From the NCBI GenBank assembly GCA_025934635.1, contig JAICWX010000133.1, forward strand, positions 1 to 22,171: a stretch of DNA of 22,171 bases, written 5' to 3'. This document shows, one piece after another, positions 1 through 8,370 of the stretch; the first letter of the stretch is position 1; each line of letters starts with the position of its first letter. The position numbers were made by a program, and so were the translations under genes. Source of the DNA: Streptosporangiaceae bacterium. GTDB taxonomy: Bacteria > Actinomycetota > Actinomycetes > Streptosporangiales > Streptosporangiaceae. The notes below the pieces were generated by a model, which ran no database searches, had not been told where the DNA came from, and worked only from the letters and a program-made list of their open reading frames with translations.

Positions 1-240
1 CCCGCACTCGGCCGAATCGTGCCCGTACCACAACGCGGCAGCAACCCCGGCCCCGGGAACCCGCACTGAGCCGCAATTTCGCGCCCGCGCGGCGCCCGGC
101 CCGGGGATATGTGGCTAAGCGGCATTGCGCTACCGCGGCATCGATGGAGTATCCATGTCGTTGCCGGGGGACGAGGCCGGTGGCGGAAGAGGGCGGTGAG
201 ATGGGCGCGCCGGGTGGGACGCCGCCGCGGCGAGGGTCGG
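1..240. other. No gene recognised
   Basis: I see no convincing coding region here on either strand. Open frames in this stretch are GC-driven and are not matched by a recognisable protein. The region lies downstream of the minus-strand VOC pair and may belong to a gene outside the window or be spacer. Confidence 0.4.
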
Positions 241-297
241 GCGGCCCCTGCGGAGTCGCGGCCCCTACGGAGAGGTCAGGGGCCGCTGCCGTAGGGG
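241..297 (-). terminator. Overlapping hairpins at the end of the VOC operon
   Basis: A 9-nt arm GCGGCCCCT occurs at 241-249 and 258-266 and can pair with AGGGGCCGC at 278-286. An overlapping arm CCCCTACGG at 262-270 can instead pair with CCGTAGGGG at 289-297. The structures straddle the stop codon of the minus-strand gene ending at 276. There is no T-tract, so calling this a terminator is an inference from position and stem strength; mutually exclusive stems are also possible. Confidence 0.4.
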
Positions 298-659
298 CGG
301 GTGAGGAGTTCGAGCAGGTGGCCGTCGGGGTCCGGGAAGTAGACGCCGCGGCCGCCGTCCCGGTGGTTGATCACGCCGGGCTGGCTCCGGCCCGGATCGG
401 CCCAGTACGGCAGGTCCTGCTCGCGGATCCGGCCGAAGGCGGCGTCGAATTCCTCCTCCCCGACCAGGAAGGCGTAGTGCTGGGCGGTTATCTCGCGGCT
501 GGTCTCCGCGAAGTCCAGGGACACGTCGTTGTCGGCCTGGACGACGAGAAAGTGCCCGAAGCGGGTGGCGGGAGGCAGGCCGAGGATGCCGGCCAGGAAC
601 GCCGCTGACCGTGCCTGGTCACGGCAGGAGACGATGGTGTGGTTCAGGTGCACGCTCAT
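276..659 (-). CDS. VOC-fold (glyoxalase/bleomycin-resistance-like) protein
   Basis: This 127-residue protein has the length and pattern of a single-chain VOC superfamily member (two beta-alpha-beta-beta-beta modules). The typical metal ligands are visible: His7 in the first strand (LNHTIV), His61 in the third module strand (AQHYAFLV) and Glu117 in the final strand (GHLLELLT), preceded by the common PDPDGH signature. It may be a metal-dependent dioxygenase, isomerase or drug-binding protein; the substrate cannot be read from sequence. The ATG at 659 has an AGGA 8 nt upstream. It follows the second VOC gene after a 33-nt gap on the same strand, so the two are probably co-transcribed. Confidence 0.85.
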   Translation of the reverse strand: MSVHLNHTIVSCRDQARSAAFLAGILGLPPATRFGHFLVVQADNDVSLDFAETSREITAQHYAFLVGEEEFDAAFGRIREQDLPYWADPGRSQPGVINHRDGGRGVYFPDPDGHLLELLTRPYGSGP

Positions 660-692
660 AGCGGGGATCCTGCCCGTTTTCCGGGGCCAGGC

Positions 693-1085
693 TCAGTCGG
701 CGGGCGGCTGGAGGACGCAGAACTCGTTGCCGTCCGGGTCGGCCAGGATGTGCCAGAGCCAGCCGTCTTCGGCGACGGGCTCGCTGGTCAGCAGGCTCGC
801 CCCGAGGCCGAGGACGCGCCTGACCTCGGCGTCCAGGTCGGGGGTGCGCAGGTCCAGGTGCAGCCGGTTCTTCTGGCTCTTGGCGTCGGGCACCCGCTGC
901 AGCAGCACGTCGATCCCGACGCCGTTTTCCGGCCGGAGACCGCGGTACCGTCCGCTGCCGGCCGAGCCGTCACCGGGCGGGCTGGCCTCATAACCCAGCA
1001 CGGCCGCCCAGAACCGGGCCGCGCCGTCCAGGTCCGAGCAGTCGATGACGATGACAAGTTCGCCGTTCGGGTAGGGCTGCGGCAT
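693..1085 (-). CDS. VOC-fold protein (Glyoxalase_6-like)
   Basis: This 130-residue VOC-superfamily protein starts with the motif ELVIVIDCSDLDGAARFWAA, typical of the Glyoxalase_6-like group of actinobacteria. It ends with LADPDGNEFCVLQP, where Glu121 is in the usual ligand position. His76 (LHLDL) is a second likely ligand, but the first-strand position carries an Ile/Val-rich stretch with no obvious His, so metal binding may be incomplete. It is upstream of, and probably in an operon with, the VOC gene at 276-659; the two are only distantly similar, so they are not a recent duplication. Function and substrate are unknown. Confidence 0.85.
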   Translation of the reverse strand: MPQPYPNGELVIVIDCSDLDGAARFWAAVLGYEASPPGDGSAGSGRYRGLRPENGVGIDVLLQRVPDAKSQKNRLHLDLRTPDLDAEVRRVLGLGASLLTSEPVAEDGWLWHILADPDGNEFCVLQPPAD

Positions 1086-1237
1086 GCCGTCTCCAGTCCG
1101 CCAGGATTCCGTCGCGTCCGCCAGGTCCGCTGACCAGGGCCAGTGCTGACTGTATCCCGCTAAGATCCGAACGGGTCCGCGCGAAGGATCGTATTATCTA
1201 TTATTCCGATGTGAATAAATGAGAAGGAGCTATCTTG

Positions 1238-2116
1238 ATGCTGCTGCCCCGGCCCGAGCATGGCGTTGTGGCTGTCGAACCGCCCGGCTCCGGTCCCGGG
1301 TACTGGTCGGGGGGTCCGTGCGCGATCGCGGGCGACGACGGCATCTTCCTGGCCTACCGGCTCCGGCGCCCGATCGGCCAGGGCCGCGGTTACGCGGTGG
1401 CGGTGGCCCACTCGGCCGACGGCGAGCGGTTCGAGACGCTGCTGACCATCGGCAAGGACGAGATGGTCACCGAGTCGCTGGAGCGGCCCGCGCTGGTCCG
1501 CACGCCGGAGGGACGCTGGCGGCTGTACCTGAGCTGCGCGACCACCGGCACCAAGCACTGGCGGGTGGAGATGACCGAGGCCGCCCACCCGGCCGAGTTC
1601 GACATCCGCCACCGGGAGACCGTGCTGCCCGGCGACGCCAAGACCGGCGTCAAGGACCCGGTGATCATCTATCACGACGGCCTGTGGCACCTGTGGGCGT
1701 CCTGCCACCCGCTGGAGCACCCGGAGCAGACCGACCAGATGACCACCGAGTACGCGACCAGCGCCGATGGCCTGGCCTGGACGTGGCACGGCACCGCGCT
1801 GAGCGGGACGCCGGGCCAGTGGGATTCGCGGGGCACACGGGTCAGCGCGGTGCACTTCGACGAGGACACCATCACGGCCTACTACGACGGGCGGGCCAGC
1901 GCCGCGGAGAACTACGAGGAGCGGACCGGGGTGGCTACCGGCTCGGACGCGGCCGCGCTGACCGCGGTGGGCGACCAGCCGCTCGCCAGCTCGCCCTACC
2001 ACGGCGGCGGCCTGCGGTACCTGGACATCGTGCCGCTGCCAGACGGCCGGCACCGGCTCTACTACGAGATGACCCGGTCGGACGGGTCACACGCGCTGCT
2101 CACTGAACTGCGCTAG
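1238..2116 (+). CDS. Five-bladed beta-propeller glycosidase-like protein
   Basis: The 292-residue protein has five repeats of the kind seen in GH43/GH32/GH62-type propellers: around residues 25-43 (SGGPCAI..GIFLAYR), 82-99 ([15 protein letters not shown]), 138-155 ([15 protein letters not shown]), 195-219 and 259-278 ([16 protein letters not shown]). No signal peptide is seen, so it is probably cytoplasmic. I cannot assign the catalytic acids with certainty, so it may be a non-catalytic sugar-binding propeller. The ATG at 1238 is chosen over the adjacent TTG at 1235 because AAGGAG at 1224-1229 is 8 nt upstream. Its 3' end overlaps the convergent sulfotransferase gene by 17 bp. The leader is AT-rich, with TATTAT at 1192-1197 as a possible -10. 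Confidence 0.7.
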   Translation: MLLPRPEHGVVAVEPPGSGPGYWSGGPCAIAGDDGIFLAYRLRRPIGQGRGYAVAVAHSADGERFETLLTIGKDEMVTESLERPALVRTPEGRWRLYLSCATTGTKHWRVEMTEAAHPAEFDIRHRETVLPGDAKTGVKDPVIIYHDGLWHLWASCHPLEHPEQTDQMTTEYATSADGLAWTWHGTALSGTPGQWDSRGTRVSAVHFDEDTITAYYDGRASAAENYEERTGVATGSDAAALTAVGDQPLASSPYHGGGLRYLDIVPLPDGRHRLYYEMTRSDGSHALLTELR

Positions 2117-3116
2117 GCGCGCTCGGGAGGTCCTGCGAGCGGCCGTTCCTGGCCTGACCCTGCCCGGCCGGCCGTCCGCCGACCATGCCGCCCGAGCGTT
2201 CCCGCGGCATGAGCCAGTCGCGGAAGCTCTCACCGAGCACTTCCTCGAGCCGCTTGATGTCGCCCTCGAACCGCGGGATGAGCTCCTGGCGCTGCTGCCA
2301 GCTCAGCGGCTGGCGCTCGCGGCTGTGCCGCTGCAGGTACCGCTCGAGCGGCCCGGTCAGGGTGGCGGCGGTCAGCCCGGGGATCAGCGTGCCGACCGCG
2401 CTGCCCGTCCGCTGGGCGGCCGAGACCACCCGGTGGCCGAGCGTCGGCTCCGGGTGCGAGGTGACGTTCTGCCTCGGTATCTCGGTCAGCACGCCCGCGG
2501 GGACGCCGAGGAACGCGCAGATCCGGTCCAGGGTCTGCACGGGATCGTCGACCATCTGCCGGTAGCGCAGCACCAGGACCTGCTCGCACGGGAACAGCGT
2601 GAACAGGTACTCGAGCTGCTCGCCGTACCGGCTGAGCCCGGTGTAGTGCCAGAAGCTGGCCCAGCCGGCCGCGATCCGGCGTTCCTCCTCGCCGCAGGCG
2701 CGGACGAAGTCGCCGACCGGCTCCAGGCCCGCGGACCACAGGTGGGTCCAGTTGGAGTGGGCCCGCTCGACCGGATCCCGCACCACCGCGATCAGCCTGG
2801 CACCGGGCAGCGTGGCGCGGATCCGCTGCATCGCGGCCCGGTCGTACAGGTACAGCGGCGTCGACTCGCCGCGCAGCGTGCCGGGCGGCGCCGCGTCGAA
2901 CAGCGCCTCGTACTCCGGCCTGCGCCAGATGTGCTCCCGGTAGGTCAGCGCGTCGCCGGGGCCGCCGCCCTTGGCCGGCGGCGGCCCTTCGGAGAGGAAG
3001 AACTTCGGCTCCTTGACCGCCGACATGTAGAGCCCTGGGTGCCGGGCCAGCGCCGCGTGCAGCGCCGTGGTACCTGCCTTCGGCGCACCTATCACCAGGA
3101 AGTCGGGCATGGACAC
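2100..3116 (-). CDS. PAPS-dependent sulfotransferase family protein
   Basis: The 338-residue protein begins with the 5'-phosphosulfate-binding loop of cytosolic/heparan-type sulfotransferases ([14 protein letters not shown], residues 6-19). It carries the 3'-phosphate-binding motif at 112-122 ([11 protein letters not shown], with Ser120), after GESTPLYLY at 82-90. The family transfers sulfate from PAPS to hydroxyls or amines of glycans, lipids or small molecules; the acceptor here is unknown. The start is GTG at 3116 (5 nt from GGAGG at 3122-3126) or ATG at 3110 (11 nt). It is convergent with the propeller protein (17-bp overlap), which might suggest a shared carbohydrate context, but this is weak. 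The C-terminal tail after about residue 310 is glycine/arginine-rich and probably disordered. Confidence 0.87.
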   Translation of the reverse strand: MSMPDFLVIGAPKAGTTALHAALARHPGLYMSAVKEPKFFLSEGPPPAKGGGPGDALTYREHIWRRPEYEALFDAAPPGTLRGESTPLYLYDRAAMQRIRATLPGARLIAVVRDPVERAHSNWTHLWSAGLEPVGDFVRACGEEERRIAAGWASFWHYTGLSRYGEQLEYLFTLFPCEQVLVLRYRQMVDDPVQTLDRICAFLGVPAGVLTEIPRQNVTSHPEPTLGHRVVSAAQRTGSAVGTLIPGLTAATLTGPLERYLQRHSRERQPLSWQQRQELIPRFEGDIKRLEEVLGESFRDWLMPRERSGGMVGGRPAGQGQARNGRSQDLPSAPSAVQ

Positions 3117-3308
3117 CGGGTCCTCCAGGGGAAGAAACCTATATTAAACAATTCCGATTAGATTAGTAAGGAATCCTCATACAGGTTACCCCTACCCAGG
3201 CGACGGCCGTCAACCACCGTGCTGGAGCGGCTCCCGGGCCACCTCGTCCGGGTCGTTTTGTGATGAAGCGGGTCCGGCGAAACCACGGTCGGCCGTGACC
3301 AGCGTCGA

Positions 3309-3314
3309 TACACT
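3309..3314 (+). promoter_or_regulatory. Candidate -10 for leaderless transcript
   Basis: TACACT lies exactly 6 nt before the GTG at 3321, with no Shine-Dalgarno in between. No good -35 is visible at the expected distance, so this rests on the -10 hexamer and spacing alone. Confidence 0.35.
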
Positions 3315-3320
3315 CCTGCC

Positions 3321-3761
3321 GTGCATTCCAGGCCAGTGTTCACCGATACGTCGGGTCGGCGCCGCCGTGCCATGCGCCGGATCGGCCTGATATCGGCGGC
3401 GGCGCTCGCTATCTGTCTTGGTGCCGTGATCGTGGCGATGGCCGGCGGACCCGCGGCTCCGTTCACCGACTGGGCTGCTCCGCGCCCCCCGGCGGCGGCG
3501 CCGCACCACGGCGGTACGATCCAGGCCCCGGCTCGCGGCACGACGAGCCCGCCACCATCCAGCCCGCGGCCGGGGATCGCATTGTCGCCCTCGCCGTCCG
3601 CCGGCTCCGGGGCCCCTCCGTCTGGTACTGCTACCCCCCAGCCCACCGCCTCTGACACGGCGGCGAGCGGTACCTCGTCAGCGGTCCCCACCAACCCGGC
3701 CGGCCGCACTCCGCCCGGGCACACCAAGTCGCCGCGTCCCGGAAGCCCTCATGGCCTCTAG
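3321..3761 (+). CDS. Small membrane-anchored Pro/Ser/Thr-rich protein
   Basis: This is a 146-residue protein with a basic N-terminus (GRRRRAMRR), one hydrophobic segment at about residues 21-41, and a long low-complexity tail rich in Pro, Ser, Thr, Gly and Ala, ending without a sorting signal. It looks like an exported, membrane-tethered linker or stalk protein; I recognise no catalytic domain. GTG at 3321 is the likely start; ATG at 3372 (residue 18) is an in-frame alternative that would keep the membrane segment. Its stop overlaps the start of the deacetylase-glycosyltransferase gene by 11 nt, so the two are probably translationally coupled, and it may act as an accessory to that enzyme. 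The low-complexity composition means its coding status is less certain than its neighbours'. Confidence 0.6.
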   Translation: MHSRPVFTDTSGRRRRAMRRIGLISAAALAICLGAVIVAMAGGPAAPFTDWAAPRPPAAAPHHGGTIQAPARGTTSPPPSSPRPGIALSPSPSAGSGAPPSGTATPQPTASDTAASGTSSAVPTNPAGRTPPGHTKSPRPGSPHGL

Positions 3762-5961
3762 CCCGCCCGGGCCGGCCCTGGCTGATCCCTTCCGGACAGG
3801 CGCTCCCGGCCCGTCCCGGCGCACGAGCCGGCCCCGGCCGTCCAGCCATCGCAGGAGCCGGGCGCCCCGCGGACACTGGGTCCTGGTAGGCCTGGTCATG
3901 CTGGTCTTCGCGGCAGGGCTCACGGTAGAGGGCTATACCCGGGGCGTCCTCGGCGAGAACAACTCGGCTCAGCCGGCACCGGGACGGCATGCGGCCGCCG
4001 CCCCGGCCGCGGTCACGAGCGGCGGTCCGGTCATCAGGATGGCCGGATCACGCCCCCGCAGCTACACGATGCCGGCCATGACCGTGGCCCTGACCTTCGA
4101 CGACGGCCCGGACCCGACATGGACGCCGAAGATACTGGCGGTCCTGCGGCGTTACCAGGTACCCGCGACGTTCTTCCTCGTGGGCGCGCACGCGGCCGGC
4201 GACCCGGGGCTGGTGCGGCAGGAACTGCGCGACGGCGACGAAATCGGCTCGCACACCTACACCCATGCCAACCTCGCCACGGCCGGATGGCGGGAGGACT
4301 TCGAGCTTACCCTCACCCAGAACGCGCTGGCGGGCACGGCCGGCGTCCGCACGCGCCTGCTGCGGATGCCGTATTCCTCCGAGCCGGGCGCGCTGACCGC
4401 GGCGGACTGGCGGGCGGCCGAGCAGGCCGGGCGGGACGGCTACCTCGTGGTGCTGACCGACCTCGATACCACGGACTGGGCGCGGCCCGGGGTCGCGCGC
4501 ATCGTCGCCGCCGCCACGCCACGCGGCCGCCGCGGCGCGATCATCATGTTCCACGACGGCGGCGGCGACCGCGCGCAGACGGTCGCCGCCCTCCCCGCCA
4601 TCATCACGCAGCTGCGCGCCAGGGGGTACCGCTTCACCACCGTGACCGGGGGCCTGCACCTGGTGGCCGGCGACGTGCCCGCCACCGCACGCCAGCGGTT
4701 CGCCGGCACCGCGCTCGTAACCACCCAGCAGGCCGCCGACCACGCCGTCGCCGTGCTAGCGGTAGTGCTGGTGGCGGCGAGCGCGCTCACCGTGATCAGG
4801 CTGGTCCTGCTGGTGGGGTCCGCCGCGGTGCACCGGCGGCTGGCGCGCCGCCGGCCGCCTTCGGTCCGGCCCGGCCCCGGCTACCTTCCCGACGTCTCGG
4901 TGGTGATCCCGGCCTACAACGAGGCGGCGGGCATCGCCGCCACCATCCGGTCGATGCTCACCAGCGGTTACCGCGGCCGGATCGAGGTCATCGTGGTCGA
5001 CGACGGATCCTCCGACGGCACCGCGGCCATCGCCCGCGGCTTGCGCATCCCGTATGTCCGCGTGATCAGCCAGCCCAACTCCGGCAAGCCGGGCGCGCTC
5101 AACCGGGGAATAGCCGAGGCGCACAGCGACATCCTGATCCTCGTCGACGGCGACACCATCTTCCAGGCCGACACCATCGGCCGCCTGATCGCGCCGCTGG
5201 CGTCCGCGGACGTCGGCGCGGTCAGCGGCAACACCAAGGTCGGTAACCGCCGCGGGTTCCTCGGCGGCTGGCAGCACCTCGAATACGTCATGGGATTCAA
5301 CCTGGACCGGCGGCTGTTCGACCTGCTTGGTACGATCCCCACCGTACCGGGCGCGATCGGCGCCTTCCGGCGGGCCGCTCTCGCCGCGGTGGGCGGAGTC
5401 AGCACCGACACGCTCGCCGAGGACACCGACCTGACCATGGCCCTGTGCCGGTCGCCCTGGCGCGTCGTCTACGCGCCCGACGCCATCGCCTGGACCGAGG
5501 CGCCGTCCAGCCTGCGCCAGCTCTGGCGGCAGCGCTACCGGTGGTCCTACGGCACCATGCAGGCCATGTGGAAGAACCGGCGTGCGATCATCGAGGGCGG
5601 GCCATCCGGCAGGTTCGGCCGGTACTGCCTCACCTACCTGACCCTCTTCCATGTCCTGCTGCCGCTGATCGCGCCGGTGGTGGACGTCTTCTCGATCTAC
5701 GGCCTGGTGTTCCTCAACCCGGTCAAGGTGACCCTGTTCTGGCTCACGTTCGTCCTGCTCCAGGCACTCGCCGGGGGGTACGCGCTGTGGCTCGACGGGG
5801 AACGGCTACGCCCCCTGTTCCTACTGCCGCTGCAGCAGGTCGTTTACCGTCAGCTGATGTACCTGGTTACCATCCAGTCGGTGATCACCGCGCTGATCGG
5901 CACCCGGCAGCGCTGGCAGGTCATCAGCCGGGCAGGGATCTTCGCGAACCCGTTCGCCTAA
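3751..5961 (+). CDS. Polysaccharide deacetylase-glycosyltransferase 2 fusion
   Basis: This 736-residue membrane protein joins two enzymes. After a cytoplasmic basic tail and a membrane helix (about 42-62) comes an extracellular NodB/CE4 deacetylase domain (about 110-305) with TFDDGP (115-120; Asp117, Asp118), SHTYTH (167-172; His168, His172), RMPY (205-208) and MFHDG (His268). A second membrane segment (about 331-357) leads to a cytoplasmic GT2 domain with VDDGS (416-420), DGD (466-468), ED (557-558) and QRYRW (594-598), the signature of processive synthases such as chitin, hyaluronan or cellulose synthase. C-terminal membrane helices follow (about 630-715). The arrangement suggests synthesis and export of a beta-linked N-acetylhexosamine polymer and its N-deacetylation outside. 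It is coupled to the upstream Pro-rich gene. All catalytic motifs look intact. Confidence 0.92.
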   Translation: MASSPPGPALADPFRTGAPGPSRRTSRPRPSSHRRSRAPRGHWVLVGLVMLVFAAGLTVEGYTRGVLGENNSAQPAPGRHAAAAPAAVTSGGPVIRMAGSRPRSYTMPAMTVALTFDDGPDPTWTPKILAVLRRYQVPATFFLVGAHAAGDPGLVRQELRDGDEIGSHTYTHANLATAGWREDFELTLTQNALAGTAGVRTRLLRMPYSSEPGALTAADWRAAEQAGRDGYLVVLTDLDTTDWARPGVARIVAAATPRGRRGAIIMFHDGGGDRAQTVAALPAIITQLRARGYRFTTVTGGLHLVAGDVPATARQRFAGTALVTTQQAADHAVAVLAVVLVAASALTVIRLVLLVGSAAVHRRLARRRPPSVRPGPGYLPDVSVVIPAYNEAAGIAATIRSMLTSGYRGRIEVIVVDDGSSDGTAAIARGLRIPYVRVISQPNSGKPGALNRGIAEAHSDILILVDGDTIFQADTIGRLIAPLASADVGAVSGNTKVGNRRGFLGGWQHLEYVMGFNLDRRLFDLLGTIPTVPGAIGAFRRAALAAVGGVSTDTLAEDTDLTMALCRSPWRVVYAPDAIAWTEAPSSLRQLWRQRYRWSYGTMQAMWKNRRAIIEGGPSGRFGRYCLTYLTLFHVLLPLIAPVVDVFSIYGLVFLNPVKVTLFWLTFVLLQALAGGYALWLDGERLRPLFLLPLQQVVYRQLMYLVTIQSVITALIGTRQRWQVISRAGIFANPFA

Positions 5962-7199
5962 CGGGTGGCCGTCTGGCGGGCGGCGAGCAGCAGCGGGATG
6001 GCGGCGAGCAGGCACAGGCCGCAGAGCAGGCCGGCCGCGACGTAGGGCGCGCGCAGCCCGGCGGCGTGCGCGACGAACCCGCCGGCCAGCGCACCCAGCG
6101 GCATCAGGCCCCAGCCGAGCATCCGGTAGACGCTGTTGACGCGGCCGAGCAGGTGCGCGGGCACGACCTGCTGGCGCAGGCTGACCGTGACGACGTTCCA
6201 CATGGTCACGGTGAACCCCTGGCCCGCCAGCATCAGCGCCGCCACGGCCGGGTCCGGGGCGAGGCCGAGGCCGGCGAAGACCGCCGCGTCGACCGCCCCG
6301 GCGATGATCAGCGAGGGCAGCATGCCCAGCCAGCGGGTCACCGCCGGGCTCACCAGGCCGCCCGCGACGCTGCCGACGGCCGTCACCGCCAGCAGCAGCC
6401 CGTACCCGCGGGTCCCGACGTGCAGCGTCTGGGTGGCCAGCAGCACCAGGACGGCCTGGCCCATCTGGTTGCCGAAGTTGAAGACGCCGAGGAGGACGGC
6501 GACGACGCGCAGCAGGCGGTGCCGGTACAGCCAGCGCAGCCCTTCGGCGATCTGGGCGCGAAGGGCGGCCTTGGGCTGGCCGGCCTTCCCATCGGCGGCG
6601 TGGCCCGTCCGGGGCAGCCCGGTCAGCAGCGCCGCCGAGCCGGCGAACGAGAGAGCGTCCAGGCCGAAAGGCAGCGCCGCGGCCACGGCGAACAGCAGGC
6701 TGCCGGCCGGCGGCCCGAGGAAGGTCTCCCCCACGGTCAGGCTGACCTGCTGGCTGCCGTTCGCCCGGGCCAGGAGCTCGGGCGGCACCAGGTCAGGCAG
6801 TACCGCCTGGGCGGCGTTGCTGAAGACGACCTCGGCGCTGCCGAGCAGCAGGCCGGCCAGGCCGAGGACGGCGATGTTGGCGATCCGGAAGACGACCAGG
6901 ACGGCTACCGCCGCCACGACGGCGGCCTGCACCGCCTGGGCGCGCCACATGAGCGTGGCCCGGTCGTAGCGGTCGACCAGTGCCCCGGCCGGGAGCGAGA
7001 GCACCATCCACGGGAAGAAGCTGGCCGCGGTGACCACCGCGACCAGACGGGGGTCCCGGCTGATGGTCACGGCGAGCAGGGGCAGCGCGGCGACGAAGGC
7101 GCCATCGCCGGTGCTGCTGATCGCGTTGGCCCACCACAGCCGCCAGTAGTGCGCGCTGAGCCGAGGCCGGCGGGTGCCGCTGCTCGTCGTCTGTGTCAT
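5958..7199 (-). CDS. MFS transporter (exporter-type)
   Basis: This 413-residue, 12-helix major facilitator protein resembles the MFS_3/enterobactin-exporter-like group common in actinobacteria. The N-terminal region HYWRLWWANAISSTGDGAF and the loop 2-3 motif GALVDRYDRATLM (72-84) are typical. A cytoplasmic loop around 195-215 (Gly/Ala/Lys-rich) separates the two six-helix halves. The substrate is unknown, most likely a hydrophobic drug or metabolite. No strong Shine-Dalgarno precedes the ATG at 7199. It is divergent from the DUF5937-ArsR regulator, with 94 nt between the start codons and an inverted repeat between them, so control by that regulator is likely. The 3' end overlaps the glycosyltransferase gene by 4 bp (CTAA at 5958-5961). 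Confidence 0.9.
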   Translation of the reverse strand: MTQTTSSGTRRPRLSAHYWRLWWANAISSTGDGAFVAALPLLAVTISRDPRLVAVVTAASFFPWMVLSLPAGALVDRYDRATLMWRAQAVQAAVVAAVAVLVVFRIANIAVLGLAGLLLGSAEVVFSNAAQAVLPDLVPPELLARANGSQQVSLTVGETFLGPPAGSLLFAVAAALPFGLDALSFAGSAALLTGLPRTGHAADGKAGQPKAALRAQIAEGLRWLYRHRLLRVVAVLLGVFNFGNQMGQAVLVLLATQTLHVGTRGYGLLLAVTAVGSVAGGLVSPAVTRWLGMLPSLIIAGAVDAAVFAGLGLAPDPAVAALMLAGQGFTVTMWNVVTVSLRQQVVPAHLLGRVNSVYRMLGWGLMPLGALAGGFVAHAAGLRAPYVAAGLLCGLCLLAAIPLLLAARQTATR

Positions 7200-7238
7200 G
7201 CGGCCAGGCTGGCCAGACAGCGGCGCCAGGGGCTACGT

Positions 7239-7255
7239 TTTAGCTGGGTACTAAA
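7239..7255. promoter_or_regulatory. Candidate operator between MFS and ArsR-type regulator
   Basis: TTTAG (7239-7243) and CTAAA (7251-7255) form a 5-bp inverted repeat with a 7-nt spacer, in an AT-richer patch of the divergent intergenic region. Its position makes it a plausible binding site for the regulator at 7294. The arms are short, so this is tentative. Confidence 0.4.
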
Positions 7256-7293
7256 TCCTCGCGCAGATGAGCAGAGCCGGGCAGGGTGAGAGC

Positions 7294-8370
7294 ATGCTGC
7301 TGGTACTCGAGCTGGACGTCACTGACCTGGCCGCCACCAGGTTCGCTATCTCGCCGCTGGGCGAGACGATCCGCGCCGTCCAGCTGCTGGCCGGGCGGGA
7401 CACGCCCGCGGCGAACATGGCCTGGGTGCGGTGGGCGCGGCGCGAGCTCGCCTGGCGGCCGCTGCGGCTCCCGCGGCTGTGGCCGCTCATCATGAACGGC
7501 CTGCCCAACTTCCCTGAGTTCCTGGTCCCGGCGCCCGAGGTGAGGATGCCTGAGTTCGGTGCCGAGCTGGCCCGGGTGCGCGCGGTGCCCGCCGCGGCCG
7601 TCCGGGCGAGCCTGCGCCGCGTGTGGGAGAGGCATCCGTGGCCGGAAAGCGCGCGGGAGCTTGACGAGCGGCCGCGGGAGTCGCTGGCCGAGATCGCGAC
7701 CGAGCTTGGCGAATGCCATGACCGGCTTATCGCGCCGCACTGGGGGCGGATCCGGCCGGTGCTCGAGGCCGACATCGCCTACCGGGCCGGCCTGCTGGCC
7801 GACGGCGGCGCCCGGTCACTGTTCGCCGATCTCCATCCCGACCTGCGCTGGTCCGGCGGCACGCTGACGCTTACCGGCTACGAGCAGGGGCCGTCGCCTC
7901 TCAAGGTCATGCTGGGCCCTAACGGGGTGGTGCTCGTGCCGAGCGTCTTCAACTGGCCGGATGTGTCGCTGAACCTGGCGACCAGCACCCAGACCATCCT
8001 GCTGTACCCGGCGCGCGGGACGGCCACGGTCTGGGAGGGACCGGATTGGGAGCGCATGGATGGCACGAGCGGGGCGCGGCCGGGCGGCGAGCGCGGGGAG
8101 GCGGCCGAGGCCCTGCTGGGCGCGCCGCGGGTGCGGCTGCTGACCGCGCTGCGCTCCCCGGCGACCACCACGGCGCTGGCCCGCCGTCTCGGCGTCACGC
8201 CGAGCGCGGTCTCCCAGCACCTGGCCGTGCTGCACCGGGGCGGCCTGGTGGACAAGCGGCGCAGCGGACGCTCCGTGCTCTACCAGAGCACGGAGCTCGG
8301 GCTCGCCCTGCTCAGGGGCGGTCTCGCCGCATCCGAAGCGGATGCCTGGTCCGGGGTGAGCGCCTCGTGA
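7294..8370 (+). CDS. DUF5937 / ArsR-type winged-helix transcriptional regulator
   Basis: The N-terminal three quarters match the DUF5937-type region of actinobacterial regulators (opening LDVTDLAATRFAISPLGE). The last quarter, about residues 277-340, is an ArsR-like winged helix: TTALARRLGVTPSAVSQHL as helix-turn-helix, then GGLVDKRRSGRSVLY as the wing. The long N-terminal part probably senses a ligand or mediates dimerisation. I chose ATG at 7294 (358 residues) because family members begin near this point and AGGG at 7283-7286 is 7 nt upstream; ATG at 7267 would add nine residues without a Shine-Dalgarno. Its stop overlaps the start of the alcohol dehydrogenase (GTGA at 8367-8370), indicating coupling. 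It probably controls itself, the dehydrogenase and the divergent MFS exporter. Confidence 0.85.
   Translation: MLLVLELDVTDLAATRFAISPLGETIRAVQLLAGRDTPAANMAWVRWARRELAWRPLRLPRLWPLIMNGLPNFPEFLVPAPEVRMPEFGAELARVRAVPAAAVRASLRRVWERHPWPESARELDERPRESLAEIATELGECHDRLIAPHWGRIRPVLEADIAYRAGLLADGGARSLFADLHPDLRWSGGTLTLTGYEQGPSPLKVMLGPNGVVLVPSVFNWPDVSLNLATSTQTILLYPARGTATVWEGPDWERMDGTSGARPGGERGEAAEALLGAPRVRLLTALRSPATTTALARRLGVTPSAVSQHLAVLHRGGLVDKRRSGRSVLYQSTELGLALLRGGLAASEADAWSGVSAS

Noticed and set aside
5445..7289. A 614-codon plus-strand open frame
   Set aside because: It overlaps the end of the glycosyltransferase in another frame and then runs antisense to the MFS gene; its composition is Gln/Arg/Gly/Ala-rich with no motif.
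8046..8366. N-terminal extension of the alcohol dehydrogenase frame
   Set aside because: These 107 codons lie inside the regulator gene in another frame. The conserved dehydrogenase sequence begins at GTG 8367, which is coupled to the regulator stop.
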